Assembly (NCBI RefSeq): GCF_017377775.1
Contig: NZ_JAFVLN010000001.1
Span: forward strand, 992,001-1,056,000
Direction of reading: 5' to 3'
Source: Streptomyces sp. VRA16 Mangrove soil
GTDB taxonomy: Bacteria > Actinomycetota > Actinomycetes > Streptomycetales > Streptomycetaceae
DNA: 64,000 bases
The notes beneath the pieces were generated by a model. The model saw only the letters and a list, made by a program, of their open reading frames with translations, was not told the DNA's origin and ran no database searches. Positions 35,279 to 43,175 of the stretch are shown here, one piece after another. Position 1 is the first letter of the stretch. The number at the start of each line of letters is the position of its first letter. Position numbers and translations under genes: made by a program.

Positions 35279-35761
35279 ATGGCCACGCCGCCCGTGCCCC
35301 CGCAGCCGCCACCGCCGCCCGGCGGGGGTACCCCCTTCGGCCCGCCGCCCGGCGGGTCCTTCGGGGCGCCGCCGCCCGGGGGACCACCCCCCGAAGGGCC
35401 ACAGGGCCCGGGACACCGGCGCTTCCAGGTGATCGCCGTCGTCGTCGCGGTCGTGGTGATCGCCGTGGTCGTGATCGTGCTGGCGACACAGGGCGGATCG
35501 TCGGGCGGCGGGGGCGGCGACAAACCGTCGTCGTCCTCCAGCAAGGCGACGCGCTCGCCGTCGTCCGGCCTTCCCAGCGGGCTCCCGAGCGAACTGCCCA
35601 GCAGCCTCCCGTCGAAGATCCCGACGAAGCTGCCCAGTGAGATCCCGAGCGGACTGCTGCCGAGCGAAGTGGAGAGCCTGCTTCCGTGGGGCTGTGGGGC
35701 TGTGGGGCTGTGGGGCTGTGGGGGTGTGGGGGTGTGGGACCGTGAGGCGGTGGGACCGTGA
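35279..35761 (+). CDS. Proline-rich single-pass membrane protein with repeat tail
   Basis: A 160-residue frame. Residues 1-46 are Pro/Gly-rich (PPVPPQPPPPPGGGTPFG), 48-70 form one transmembrane helix (VIAVVVAVVVIAVVVIVLA), and an extracellular Ser-rich tail has a LPS-repeat pattern (SGLPSGLPSELPSSLPSKI, to residue 135). The final part is encoded by an 8-bp tandem repeat (35686-35765), so repeat-number changes shift the frame. The ATG is 16 bases after the xylA hairpin. Similar short Pro-rich membrane proteins are common in Streptomyces. Function unknown. Confidence 0.7.
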   Translation: MATPPVPPQPPPPPGGGTPFGPPPGGSFGAPPPGGPPPEGPQGPGHRRFQVIAVVVAVVVIAVVVIVLATQGGSSGGGGGDKPSSSSSKATRSPSSGLPSGLPSELPSSLPSKIPTKLPSEIPSGLLPSEVESLLPWGCGAVGLWGCGGVGVWDREAVGP

Positions 35762-35765
35762 GGTC
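35686..35765. repeat. 8-bp tandem repeat (GTGGGGCT)n
   Basis: Ten adjacent 8-base units: four perfect GTGGGGCT, two GTGGGGGT, then GTGGGACC, GTGAGGCG, GTGGGACC and GTGAGGTC. Because 8 is not a multiple of 3, each copy gained or lost changes the frame of the protein it ends. Confidence 0.92.
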
Positions 35766-35846
35766 ATGACCGGATACCGGTCCGATGTCAGCGCCTGCCG
35801 ATAGCGTGCCGATACCCAGTATCCACGCTACTTCGGGAGACGCATC

Positions 35847-36527
35847 GTGGACATCCTGCTCATCGCCGGCCTGTGGCTCGACGGATCCGCCTGGGACGAC
35901 GTCGTGCCCGAACTCACCGCGCTCGGCCACCGTCCCGTGCCGCTCACCCTGCCCGGCCAGGGGGACGGCGCCACCTCAGCGACGCTGGACGACCAGCTGG
36001 CGGCCGTGGTCGCCGCGGTGGACGCGTCGCCGGGAAAGCCGCTGGTCGTGGGGCACTCGGCAGCGACGACCCTGGCCTGGCTCGCGGCCGACGCACGACC
36101 GGGGAAGGTGGCCAAGGTCGCCCTCGTCGGCGGCTTCCCCGCTCCCGACGGGCGGGCCTACGCCGATTTCTTCACCGCCGAGAACGGTGCCGTGCCCTTC
36201 CCCGGCTGGGAGCCCTTCGAGGGCCCGGACGCCGTGGACCTGGACCAGGAGGCCCGGGACAGCTTCGCCGCCGCCGCTCTCCCCGTGCCCGAGACGGTCG
36301 TCAAGTCGGTCGTACGCCTCACCGACGAGCGCCGCTTCGACGTGCCCGTGGCGATCGTGTGCCCCGAGTTCACTCCGGACCAGGCCCACCAGTGGATCGC
36401 CGAAGGGGACAGTCCCGAACTCGCCCGCGCGAAGCACCTCGAGTACCTGGACATCGACTCGGGGCACTGGCCGATGAAGACCCGGCCGCGCGAACTCGCG
36501 CGCGTGCTGGCGCAGGCCGCCCTGTAG
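35847..36527 (+). CDS. Alpha/beta hydrolase
   Basis: A 226-residue hydrolase from a GTG (CGGGAGA upstream). Oxyanion/nucleophile features are LIAGLWLDGSAWDDVVPE and GHSAATTLAWLA (nucleophile elbow GHSAA, with Ala in the last position). The acid may be in IVCPEFTPDQ and the terminal His is in DIDSGHWPM. The small size and cap-free look resemble esterase/dehalogenase-like members. Substrate unknown. It starts 85 bases after the preceding frame. Confidence 0.88.
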   Translation: MDILLIAGLWLDGSAWDDVVPELTALGHRPVPLTLPGQGDGATSATLDDQLAAVVAAVDASPGKPLVVGHSAATTLAWLAADARPGKVAKVALVGGFPAPDGRAYADFFTAENGAVPFPGWEPFEGPDAVDLDQEARDSFAAAALPVPETVVKSVVRLTDERRFDVPVAIVCPEFTPDQAHQWIAEGDSPELARAKHLEYLDIDSGHWPMKTRPRELARVLAQAAL

Positions 36528-36548
36528 GAGGGCGGCCCGTTCACCGGC

Positions 36549-37907
36549 CTACAGAGCGCCCTTGGGCAGCTTCACGTACGTCACCTGCGTCTCGATGCCG
36601 CTGTCCACGAGCCGCCCGTTCGCGTCGAAGGCCCCGGCGCCGTCGGTCATGCCGAAGTCGTTGTCGTTGATCAGCGCCAGCCTGTCGCGCCCCGTGACGG
36701 CCACGCCCTCGATCTTGTCCTGTACCCCGGCGACGGTGTTCAGGTCGACGACGAGGCGCTTCTTGAGCACCGGGACCCCGGCGGCGGCCGGGTCGTCGAG
36801 CTGCTCCAGCGACGGCGTCGTGGTCGCGTCGTCCCACTGCTCGCCCAGGATGTTCGCGCCGCGCGTGAGCCGCACCTCCTGGAGGCGGGCCGCCTTGTCG
36901 GTGCGCTCCTCGACGAGCAGCCGGTCGCCGCCGAGCGCCACGACCGAGGAGATCTTCAGCTCGGAGGTGTCGTCCTCGCCCGGGTCGACCATGTCCACCG
37001 GGTCGAAGCGGTACGCGTACTCGGCCGTCACCGCCTGCTTCTTCGGGGAGAAGCGGACCAGGCGGGTGGTGCGCGAGGCGTCACCGGCGTCCCCGTCGGG
37101 CAGCGACAGCGGGCTCTGCAGCGCCATCACCAGGTCGCCGTCAGGGAGCAGGGCCAGGCCCTCGAACCCACGGTTGCTCTTCCGGTGGAGCAGCACCGAG
37201 GGCAGCGCCTCGACCACCGGGTAGTCGGCGCCCTTCAGGTTCAGGCCCTCGGGCACGTAGCGGGCGAGGACCTTGCCGCGCGACGACACGTGCACGAGCG
37301 AGGGACCGTACTCGTCGACCAGCCAGAAGCTTCCGTCGGCGGCCCGCACGATGCCCTCGGTGTCCAGGCCGTTCGGGTTGTACGAGAGCGGGTTCTGAGC
37401 GTCGTACGAGTACGGCTTCTCGTCCCGGGCCGCCTGGTTCGACAGACCGGTGACGGCCTTGCCGGACGCGGTGGTGATCGGGATCGCGTCGAGGACCTTC
37501 ACCTGGTCGCCGGTGACGCGGATCTTCACGATGGCCGGGTCGAAGCCGGGCACGGGGAACGTGCGGCGCTTGGTGCCGTCGACCTTGATCTGGCCGTTCG
37601 GGCCGCGGTCGGTCACCGTCCAGTACTCGCCCTCGCGGCCCGTCGGGTAGATGTCCGAGCCGATGCCGCCGAGGTCGACCCCGCGGTCGTCGGCCACGGT
37701 GCCCGGCAGCAGGCTGTTGCTGAACGCGCCGAGCGGTATGTCGCCCAGCGTGGCGCTGCCGGTCACCTCGGCCGTGCCGGAACCGGCCGGTGCGCCCGTC
37801 GCGGTCCCGGCGACGGCGAGCGCGGCCAGCGCGGCGAGCGGCACACTCGCGGCGACGGTGCGGCGTACGCCACGGGCGCTGCGGGAGCCGGGGACGAGCG
37901 GGGACAT
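36549..37907 (-). CDS. Secreted esterase-like phytase-family protein
   Basis: A 452-residue secreted protein with a classical signal (RRTVAASVPLAALAALAVAG then TATGAPAG; CAGGAGG before the ATG at 37907). The body is an esterase-like-activity-of-phytase domain (PF13449-type): WTVTDRGPNGQIKVDG, RTFPVPGFDPAIVKIRVTG, GLDTEGIVRAADGSFWLVDE, RGFEGLALLPDGDLVMALQS, KIEGVAVTGRDRLALINDND. The Asp-rich repeated strings suit a six-bladed beta-propeller. It probably hydrolyses phosphate esters outside the cell; activity is unproven. Confidence 0.9.
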   Translation of the reverse strand: MSPLVPGSRSARGVRRTVAASVPLAALAALAVAGTATGAPAGSGTAEVTGSATLGDIPLGAFSNSLLPGTVADDRGVDLGGIGSDIYPTGREGEYWTVTDRGPNGQIKVDGTKRRTFPVPGFDPAIVKIRVTGDQVKVLDAIPITTASGKAVTGLSNQAARDEKPYSYDAQNPLSYNPNGLDTEGIVRAADGSFWLVDEYGPSLVHVSSRGKVLARYVPEGLNLKGADYPVVEALPSVLLHRKSNRGFEGLALLPDGDLVMALQSPLSLPDGDAGDASRTTRLVRFSPKKQAVTAEYAYRFDPVDMVDPGEDDTSELKISSVVALGGDRLLVEERTDKAARLQEVRLTRGANILGEQWDDATTTPSLEQLDDPAAAGVPVLKKRLVVDLNTVAGVQDKIEGVAVTGRDRLALINDNDFGMTDGAGAFDANGRLVDSGIETQVTYVKLPKGAL

Positions 37908-38160
37908 GGTGCCTCCTGAGGCGCTGGAACGCGTGACTGCGGGGACCGCCGGACACCGGACGGTGCGATCGGCGTGATCGTTGTGATCTGCGCACACGGT
38001 CGACCCCGGCGCCGAACTCCCGGTGACGGCAAGGTGAATGAACGTGGTGAAGGAAGGTGAACGCGTGGCCGATTTTGGCCGGTCGGGTGGCCGTGGCCCG
38101 TTCAGGAGGGCGGGCAGGGCCGCTGGTCCGCGGGGCCCCGGCCACCGGTCCGGCACGGTC

Positions 38161-38712
38161 TCACAGGGGCGTCGATCCAGGTTCCGGCGCCAGTCGAGCG
38201 GCCCGCGCGACGAAGCTGATCGCGTGGTAGAAGCCGCACAGCATGAGCAGATCGAGGAGTTGCTCGGCACTGAACGCGGCCGCGAGGCGCGCCCACAGCG
38301 GGTCGTCGACGTCGTGTCGGGTGTGCAGGGCGTCGACCGCCTCGATCAGCAGACGGTCGCGTTCGTCCGTCCAGCACGCGTCCGCTCCCGTGCCGCGGGC
38401 GAGCGAGGTGATCTGGTCGTCCGTCAGCCCCGCGCGGACTGCGAAGCGGGCGACGTGCACACCCCACTCGTACGCGCAGCCGCATCGGGCGCAGGTGCGG
38501 TCGATGACGATCTCGCGCTCGCGCAGGCCGAGGCTGAGCTCCCGGCTGAGCTGGTAGGCGCCCCAGGCGTGCAGGGCCTCGGTCAGCCGGGCGTGGTGCG
38601 CGAACGTGCGGAACAGGGCGATGGGCTCCTCGCCGGGCGGCATCATGCGGCCCAGCACGGGTGCGACATCGGCGGGGAAGGGGGCGTCGAGCGGCGGGAT
38701 CCGGGCGGACAC
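38161..38712 (-). CDS. Carboxymuconolactone decarboxylase (AhpD-like) family protein
   Basis: A 183-residue AhpD-fold protein. The conserved helix-pair has the redox motif CARCGCAYEWGVHVA (Cys-x-x-Cys plus His) around residues 74-88. Family traits include REREIVIDRTCARCGC, RLLIEAVDALH and the C-terminal LLMLCGFYHAISFVARAARL. Such proteins act as peroxidase-coupled disulfide reductases or aromatic degradation enzymes; the CxxC with His favours a redox role. The divergent neighbour is an HxlR regulator, so the pair may be a redox- or aldehyde-responsive unit. Confidence 0.9.
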   Translation of the reverse strand: MSARIPPLDAPFPADVAPVLGRMMPPGEEPIALFRTFAHHARLTEALHAWGAYQLSRELSLGLREREIVIDRTCARCGCAYEWGVHVARFAVRAGLTDDQITSLARGTGADACWTDERDRLLIEAVDALHTRHDVDDPLWARLAAAFSAEQLLDLLMLCGFYHAISFVARAARLAPEPGSTPL

Positions 38713-38809
38713 GGTGTCTCCCTCACGGACGGGACCGGTATGCCGAGTGCTTCTCTTTCAGAAGCATTTGATCGGAGAGTAGTGTGTCGGAAATCGAAGC
38801 GCCACCCCG

Positions 38810-38844
38810 TGTCATCCACGGCCACCCCCCTGTCATCCACGGCC
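38810..38844. repeat. Direct repeat of TGTCATCCACGGCC
   Basis: Two identical 14-base copies start at 38810 and 38831, 21 bases apart, in the gap between the AhpD-like gene and the divergent HxlR-type regulator. Two direct half-sites at one-helix-turn-like spacing could be a regulator site. Confidence 0.75.
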
Positions 38845-38929
38845 CCCTGCCGTCTCCGGCCACCCCTGCCATTCCTGCGATCCCTGCCAGCCCTGTCGCT
38901 CCCTGTGAACCGAACGGCGGACTCCGCTC

Positions 38930-39271
38930 ATGACTTCGACTCCCGCGCCCGGCACCCCGGTTCGCGGCTCCACCACGGGCCGTCCGGTCATGGCCGCGCT
39001 CGACCTCTTCGGCCGGCGTTGGACCCTGCGCGTCCTGTGGGAGCTGCGCGGTGGCGCCCTCGGCTTCCGGCCGCTCCAGCACCGCTGCGACGGCATGTCG
39101 TCGAGCGTGCTGCGCCGCCGCCTCCTGGAGCTCCAGGAGGCCCGGCTCGTGGGGCGCGACGCACAGGATGCGTACTGCCTGACGCCCCTGGGTCAGGAGG
39201 CCTGCGCACAACTGGAGGGCTTGAGCCGCTGGTCCGAGCGGTGGGCCGCCCAACTGGAACGCTCCGACTGA
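38930..39271 (+). CDS. HxlR family winged-helix regulator
   Basis: A 113-residue winged HTH. Core HxlR features are ALDLFGRRWTLRVLWELRGG (helix 1), ALGFRPLQHRCDGMSSSVLR, RRLLELQEARLVGRDA and YCLTPLGQEACAQLEGLSRW. It should dimerise and bind DNA at its divergent promoter. It is next to the AhpD-like gene, which it probably regulates. HxlR proteins often sense aldehydes or electrophiles by Cys; here Cys occurs in HRCDG, YCLT and EACAQ. Confidence 0.88.
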   Translation: MTSTPAPGTPVRGSTTGRPVMAALDLFGRRWTLRVLWELRGGALGFRPLQHRCDGMSSSVLRRRLLELQEARLVGRDAQDAYCLTPLGQEACAQLEGLSRWSERWAAQLERSD

Positions 39272-39320
39272 GCGGACGGGCCGTGAGAGGGACCTGCGGC
39301 GGTCGACCTCTGCGGCGGCG

Positions 39321-39390
39321 GATCCCTGCGGTCCCCTGCGGATCCCTGCGGTCCCCTGCGGTCCCCTGCGGTCCCCTGCGGTCCCCCTCG
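39321..39390. repeat. Seven 10-bp tandem units (GTCCCCTGCG)
   Basis: Seven 10-base units in a row: two GATCCCTGCG and five GTCCCCTGCG or its near variant. They lie between the HxlR gene and the DeoR/LacI regulator. Confidence 0.88.
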
Positions 39391-39425
39391 GGCCTCGGTG
39401 GTCAGCGGATCCTTGCGGCCGAAGG

Positions 39426-39448
39426 GATCGTTGCGAGCGTTGACGATC
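39426..39448. promoter_or_regulatory. Candidate autoregulatory site of the DeoR/LacI-like regulator
   Basis: GATCG and CGATC form an inverted repeat with a 13-base spacer, and GATCGTT is shared with the site upstream of the lyase. It lies about 65-85 bases before the regulator start. By-eye resemblance only. Confidence 0.35.
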
Positions 39449-39510
39449 GATACGATGATGTCGACCCTGCGCCGCTCGCGCCGGGCGTGTCACCGGGGGA
39501 GGCCCACGCC

Positions 39511-40620
39511 ATGCGGCAACACGTCGACCGACGTCACGCGCTCGTGCTTCAACTGGTCGAGGAGCGCGGCACGTTGCGGGTGGCCGACCTCGCCCGCGAA
39601 CTCGGCGTTTCGCCCGTGACGCTCCGCCGCGACGTGGAGACCCTCGCGGCACAGGGCAGACTGCGGCGGCTGCACGGCGCCGTCGTCCCGTCCCGTGGCA
39701 CGACGCCGACGCCCACCCACGTCCCCGGCCCCGTCGCGCAGTCTGCGCACGGCACTGTCGTCGGCATGGTCGTCCCGACCACCGACTACTACTACGCGGA
39801 CGTGGTGCGCGGCGCCCGGGAAGCCGTCGAGGCGCACGGCGCCCGGCTCATGGTCGCCCTGACGCAGTACCTCACCGGAGAGGACTCGGTCCAGGCCGAC
39901 CGGCTGCTGGAGTCCGGCGCGAACGGCCTGTTGCTGACGCCCAGTTGGGAGACGGGCCGGGCGGGCCCGGGGGAGGGCCTGGACATCGCCGGGCGGCCGG
40001 TGCCGACCGTCCTCGTGGAGCGCTCGGCCCCACACGGCCACCCCGCGGCCGCCCTCGACCGGGTCTGCTCCGACCATGCGCACGGCGCCGCCGAGGCCGT
40101 CCGGCACCTGGCCGCGCTCGGGCACCGCGCCATCGCGCTCGCGGCGCAGGAGTCACCCACCAGCGCCGAGCTGCGGCGCGGCCACGCGGCGGCGGTCGCC
40201 GCCCTCGGACTGCGTCCCGTGCCCGAACTGCCACGCCCACGAACGCCCGTGACCGAGGCCGAGCGGTTCGAGCGCACCTTCGCCCACCTGTGCGAGGCCG
40301 TCGAGAAGCATGGAGTGAGCGCCGCGATCCTGCACAGCGACGTCGACGCGATCGTCCTCGTGCCCCGACTGCGCGCCCACGGCATCCGTGTGCCGGGGGA
40401 CCTGGCCGTCATCACGTACGACGACGAGGTGGCCTCGCTGGCCGACCTCCCGCTGACCGCCGTCGCCCCGGCCAAGCAGGCCGTGGGGCGGCGCGCCGCC
40501 GAACTGCTGCTGTCCCGGCTCGCCGACCCGTCAGGAAACCGTGAGCCGGGACAACACCTGAACATCCTCCCCGAGTTGCGCGTCCGGGAGTCGTGCGGCG
40601 CGCCGTTCAGGACAGCGTGA
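39511..40620 (+). CDS. Chimeric regulator: DeoR-type HTH with LacI-type sensor
   Basis: A 369-residue regulator. Residues 10-60 are a DeoR-type HTH (HALVLQLVEERGTLRVADLA then RELGVSPVTLRRDVETLAAQ), after which GRLRRLHGAV matches DeoR. The rest, from about residue 85, is a LacI/GalR-type sugar-binding domain (VVGMVVPTTDYYYADVVRGA; DRLLESGANGLLLTP; LPLTAVAPAKQAVGRRAAEL). GGGGGAGG precedes the ATG at 8 bases. It converges with and overlaps the lyase gene by 14 bp, so the sensed ligand may be a sugar released by that enzyme. Confidence 0.88.
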   Translation: MRQHVDRRHALVLQLVEERGTLRVADLARELGVSPVTLRRDVETLAAQGRLRRLHGAVVPSRGTTPTPTHVPGPVAQSAHGTVVGMVVPTTDYYYADVVRGAREAVEAHGARLMVALTQYLTGEDSVQADRLLESGANGLLLTPSWETGRAGPGEGLDIAGRPVPTVLVERSAPHGHPAAALDRVCSDHAHGAAEAVRHLAALGHRAIALAAQESPTSAELRRGHAAAVAALGLRPVPELPRPRTPVTEAERFERTFAHLCEAVEKHGVSAAILHSDVDAIVLVPRLRAHGIRVPGDLAVITYDDEVASLADLPLTAVAPAKQAVGRRAAELLLSRLADPSGNREPGQHLNILPELRVRESCGAPFRTA

Positions 40621-43048
40621 CGACGGCCTTCTGCGTGAGCCCGCCGGCGCCGCTCAGGTCGCCGAACGTCAGCTTCAGCTCCCGGCCCACGGACGCGTCC
40701 GTCACCGAACCGGGCTGCGACACAACGGACTTGACCGGCCGCCGCCACATGAGCGTGGCCGCCTGGACCGACCGCGTCGGGTCGCTGACGCACACCGTCG
40801 CCGTGCCGTCCCGCCGCTCCCGGATCTGCACGATCAGCGGCGCGTCGACCGTCACCTTGCCGACCGTCCCCGGCTCCCAGAACGCGACCGACGTGAGCCC
40901 GAGCGGGGGAACCCTGACGCCCTGCTGCGCACCGGAGTTGGCGGTCACGGCCAGCCAGTCGCGGTCCGCCGCCCGTGCGGCGGTGCGCTGCGCGGTGGCG
41001 CCCGGCAGGAGGACGTACGCGTACGAGGCGTCGGCCGGATCCGTGCCGTGGTCGGCGAGCAAGGTGACGTAGCGGCGTGTGACGGGGGCGGTCGAACCGC
41101 CGCCGTTGATGCTCTGCCACGTCGCCGTGCGCTCCTCGCGCAGCGCCGTCAGCGAGGCGCCGCCGGGGAAGAGATAGCCGCCGTGGCCGGCCAGATGGGC
41201 CCAACGGGCCCCCTGGACCGTCGCGTTCCAGCCTGCCCCGGACGGCTGAGCGCGCCCGTTCACGGTCAGGGCCGCCGTGCCCGCCGCCCCCAGATTGCGG
41301 TTGTCGACCACGCTCTCCACGCCCGCGCCGTCCGTGGCGGTGATGCCCGCGCCGAGACACACCACCGCGTCGTCCAGGAAGAACCACGCCTTGTGCGCCC
41401 GCAGGGTGGACGACAGGCCGCGGGTGTCCTGGGCGACGGCCGCGTACGTGCCGTCCGTGGCCCCGCCCACCCACGTCGTGGCCGGCCGGGCCGCGCCCCA
41501 CGTCCCGCCCTCCCCGTCGGCGAGCGGCTTGCGTGAGACGGTCGTGCCGGGCAGCCGGTACGGGTCCACCGTCGGCCAGAAGCCGTCGCTGTACTGGCCG
41601 CCGCCCGCGGCGTCACCGGCGGCCCACCAATAGAGCATTCCCGAACCGGTGTGCCAGCCGTGGATGTTCTCGCCGTTGCCGTTCTCGTAGAACGTGATCG
41701 CCTTCGACGACATCGACACCGATGCCGTGAACCGGCCCGTTCGGTGCGTCGCCCGCGCCATGGAGGGGAACACCTTGTGCCCCGTGGGCTCGGCCGCCGC
41801 CTTCACCGCGGAGTCGTCGAGCAGCGCCGAGACACGCGACAGCGCGGCGACCCCGAGTGTGCGCCCGGAGGTGACGTCGCTGTAGCGGTCCCGCGTGTAC
41901 CAGCCCTTGGCCAGCGCCCGCCAGCGGGCGTTCTCCTCGGCGCTCGCGCCCTGCCCGAGCAGCAGGATCGAGGCGATGATCGCGTGGCCGCGCGCGTGGT
42001 CGTCCTGCTGGATCCTCAGCGTGTCCGTGGCGACGAGACCGCGGCTGATCGCGCGCCCCGCCACGTTGTCCATGACCAGCCCGTCGTGCAGGAACGGCGC
42101 GTAAGCGGCCTCCACCGAGTCCAGGAAGATCTGCCGCCCACTGTCGGTGATCGCCCAGGTCGAACCGCCCAGCAGCGCGAACAGTCGGCTCAGGCCGTCG
42201 ATGAGGACCGCGCCGTACGAGCCCGTGTACGGGACGTAGGTGTGCTGGATCAGGGAGCCGTCGGCGTACAGGCCGTCGCCCGTGGTGACGTACGGGAAGA
42301 CCGGCGAGATCGCGTCACGGGCGAGCGCCACCTTCGCCGCGGTGCCGTCGAGGACGCCGCGCAGCGCGAGGACGCGGCACAGGTCGATGCGGTTGGCGCC
42401 GGTGCTCGTGCCCGTGTACGTCGAGACGAGCGAGTCGGGGACGAAGTGGTCGATCGCCTCGACGGCCGCCGTCAGCTGCTCCGCGCTCAGGTGCTCGTAC
42501 ATCAGGACGCAGATGTCGAGCAGCCGCTGCGGTGCGCCTATCTGGAAGTTGTACCAATTGCCGTACTGTGCCTGGGACTTGTTGTAGACCTGCGCGCTCA
42601 GGTGGTCCAGGGCCGTGAGCACGGCGGCCCTGAGCGACGCGTCGCCGGTGAGGCCGGTGCCGGGCTGGCAGAAGGCCTCCGCCATCATCCGTACGCGCTC
42701 GTAGCTCGTCTGGATCTTCTCGGAGTAGCCGTACGACTCCGTGTCCGTGTCCGGCTCGGGGTCGCCGAACACGGCGTCCGGCCACAGCGATCCGGTCGCC
42801 GGAGTCATCGCGTCCTGCCAGGCCTTCGCCTGTGTGCCGAGCGAGGCGAGCTTCGACCTGAACGGCTCTGCGGTCGGGCTGAAGCCCTCGCCGAGATACA
42901 ACGCCCGCCACTTCGCCCGCAGTTCGGCGAACTCGTCCGCCTCCGCGGCCGCGGCGGGACGGGGTACTCCGACGGTGAACGCGGCACCGACGGCCGCGGA
43001 GGTGGCGAGGAAGGCGCGACGGGACCAGGGCAGGGACGGCGACGTCAT
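40607..43048 (-). CDS. Secreted polysaccharide lyase family 8 (hyaluronate/chondroitin/xanthan lyase type)
   Basis: An 813-residue secreted protein with a Tat signal (PSLPWSRRAFLATSAAVGAA, then FTVGVPRPAAAA). PL8 domains follow: an alpha-toroid (residues 40-390), a beta-sandwich middle and a C-terminal domain. Catalytic positions appear as Asn in GNWYNFQIGAPQ (about 168), His in SLIQHTYVPYTG (about 268) and Tyr in TGSYGAVLIDGL (about 277). It cleaves glycosaminoglycan-like or xanthan-like polymers by beta-elimination. Substrate is not decidable by eye. The 3' end overlaps the convergent regulator by 14 bp. Confidence 0.92.
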   Translation of the reverse strand: MTSPSLPWSRRAFLATSAAVGAAFTVGVPRPAAAAEADEFAELRAKWRALYLGEGFSPTAEPFRSKLASLGTQAKAWQDAMTPATGSLWPDAVFGDPEPDTDTESYGYSEKIQTSYERVRMMAEAFCQPGTGLTGDASLRAAVLTALDHLSAQVYNKSQAQYGNWYNFQIGAPQRLLDICVLMYEHLSAEQLTAAVEAIDHFVPDSLVSTYTGTSTGANRIDLCRVLALRGVLDGTAAKVALARDAISPVFPYVTTGDGLYADGSLIQHTYVPYTGSYGAVLIDGLSRLFALLGGSTWAITDSGRQIFLDSVEAAYAPFLHDGLVMDNVAGRAISRGLVATDTLRIQQDDHARGHAIIASILLLGQGASAEENARWRALAKGWYTRDRYSDVTSGRTLGVAALSRVSALLDDSAVKAAAEPTGHKVFPSMARATHRTGRFTASVSMSSKAITFYENGNGENIHGWHTGSGMLYWWAAGDAAGGGQYSDGFWPTVDPYRLPGTTVSRKPLADGEGGTWGAARPATTWVGGATDGTYAAVAQDTRGLSSTLRAHKAWFFLDDAVVCLGAGITATDGAGVESVVDNRNLGAAGTAALTVNGRAQPSGAGWNATVQGARWAHLAGHGGYLFPGGASLTALREERTATWQSINGGGSTAPVTRRYVTLLADHGTDPADASYAYVLLPGATAQRTAARAADRDWLAVTANSGAQQGVRVPPLGLTSVAFWEPGTVGKVTVDAPLIVQIRERRDGTATVCVSDPTRSVQAATLMWRRPVKSVVSQPGSVTDASVGRELKLTFGDLSGAGGLTQKAVVTLS

Positions 43049-43122
43049 GAAGAGCTCCGGGATGCTGGAGGGGCCGCTGGGAGTAAGCGGTTTCTAGCAC
43101 CCGGTGATTCAAACGCTCAAGA

Positions 43123-43152
43123 GAAACGAGCAAATTGATCGTTTCGATCGTT
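43123..43152. promoter_or_regulatory. Candidate operator upstream of the lyase
   Basis: An inverted repeat GAAACGA-N9-TCGTTTC overlaps a direct repeat GATCGTT (43137 and 43146), about 75-100 bases before the lyase start. GATCGTT also occurs at 39426 in front of the chimeric regulator. Confidence 0.45.
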
Positions 43153-43175
43153 CGTAGTGGTGGAGCCGGCGCCGC

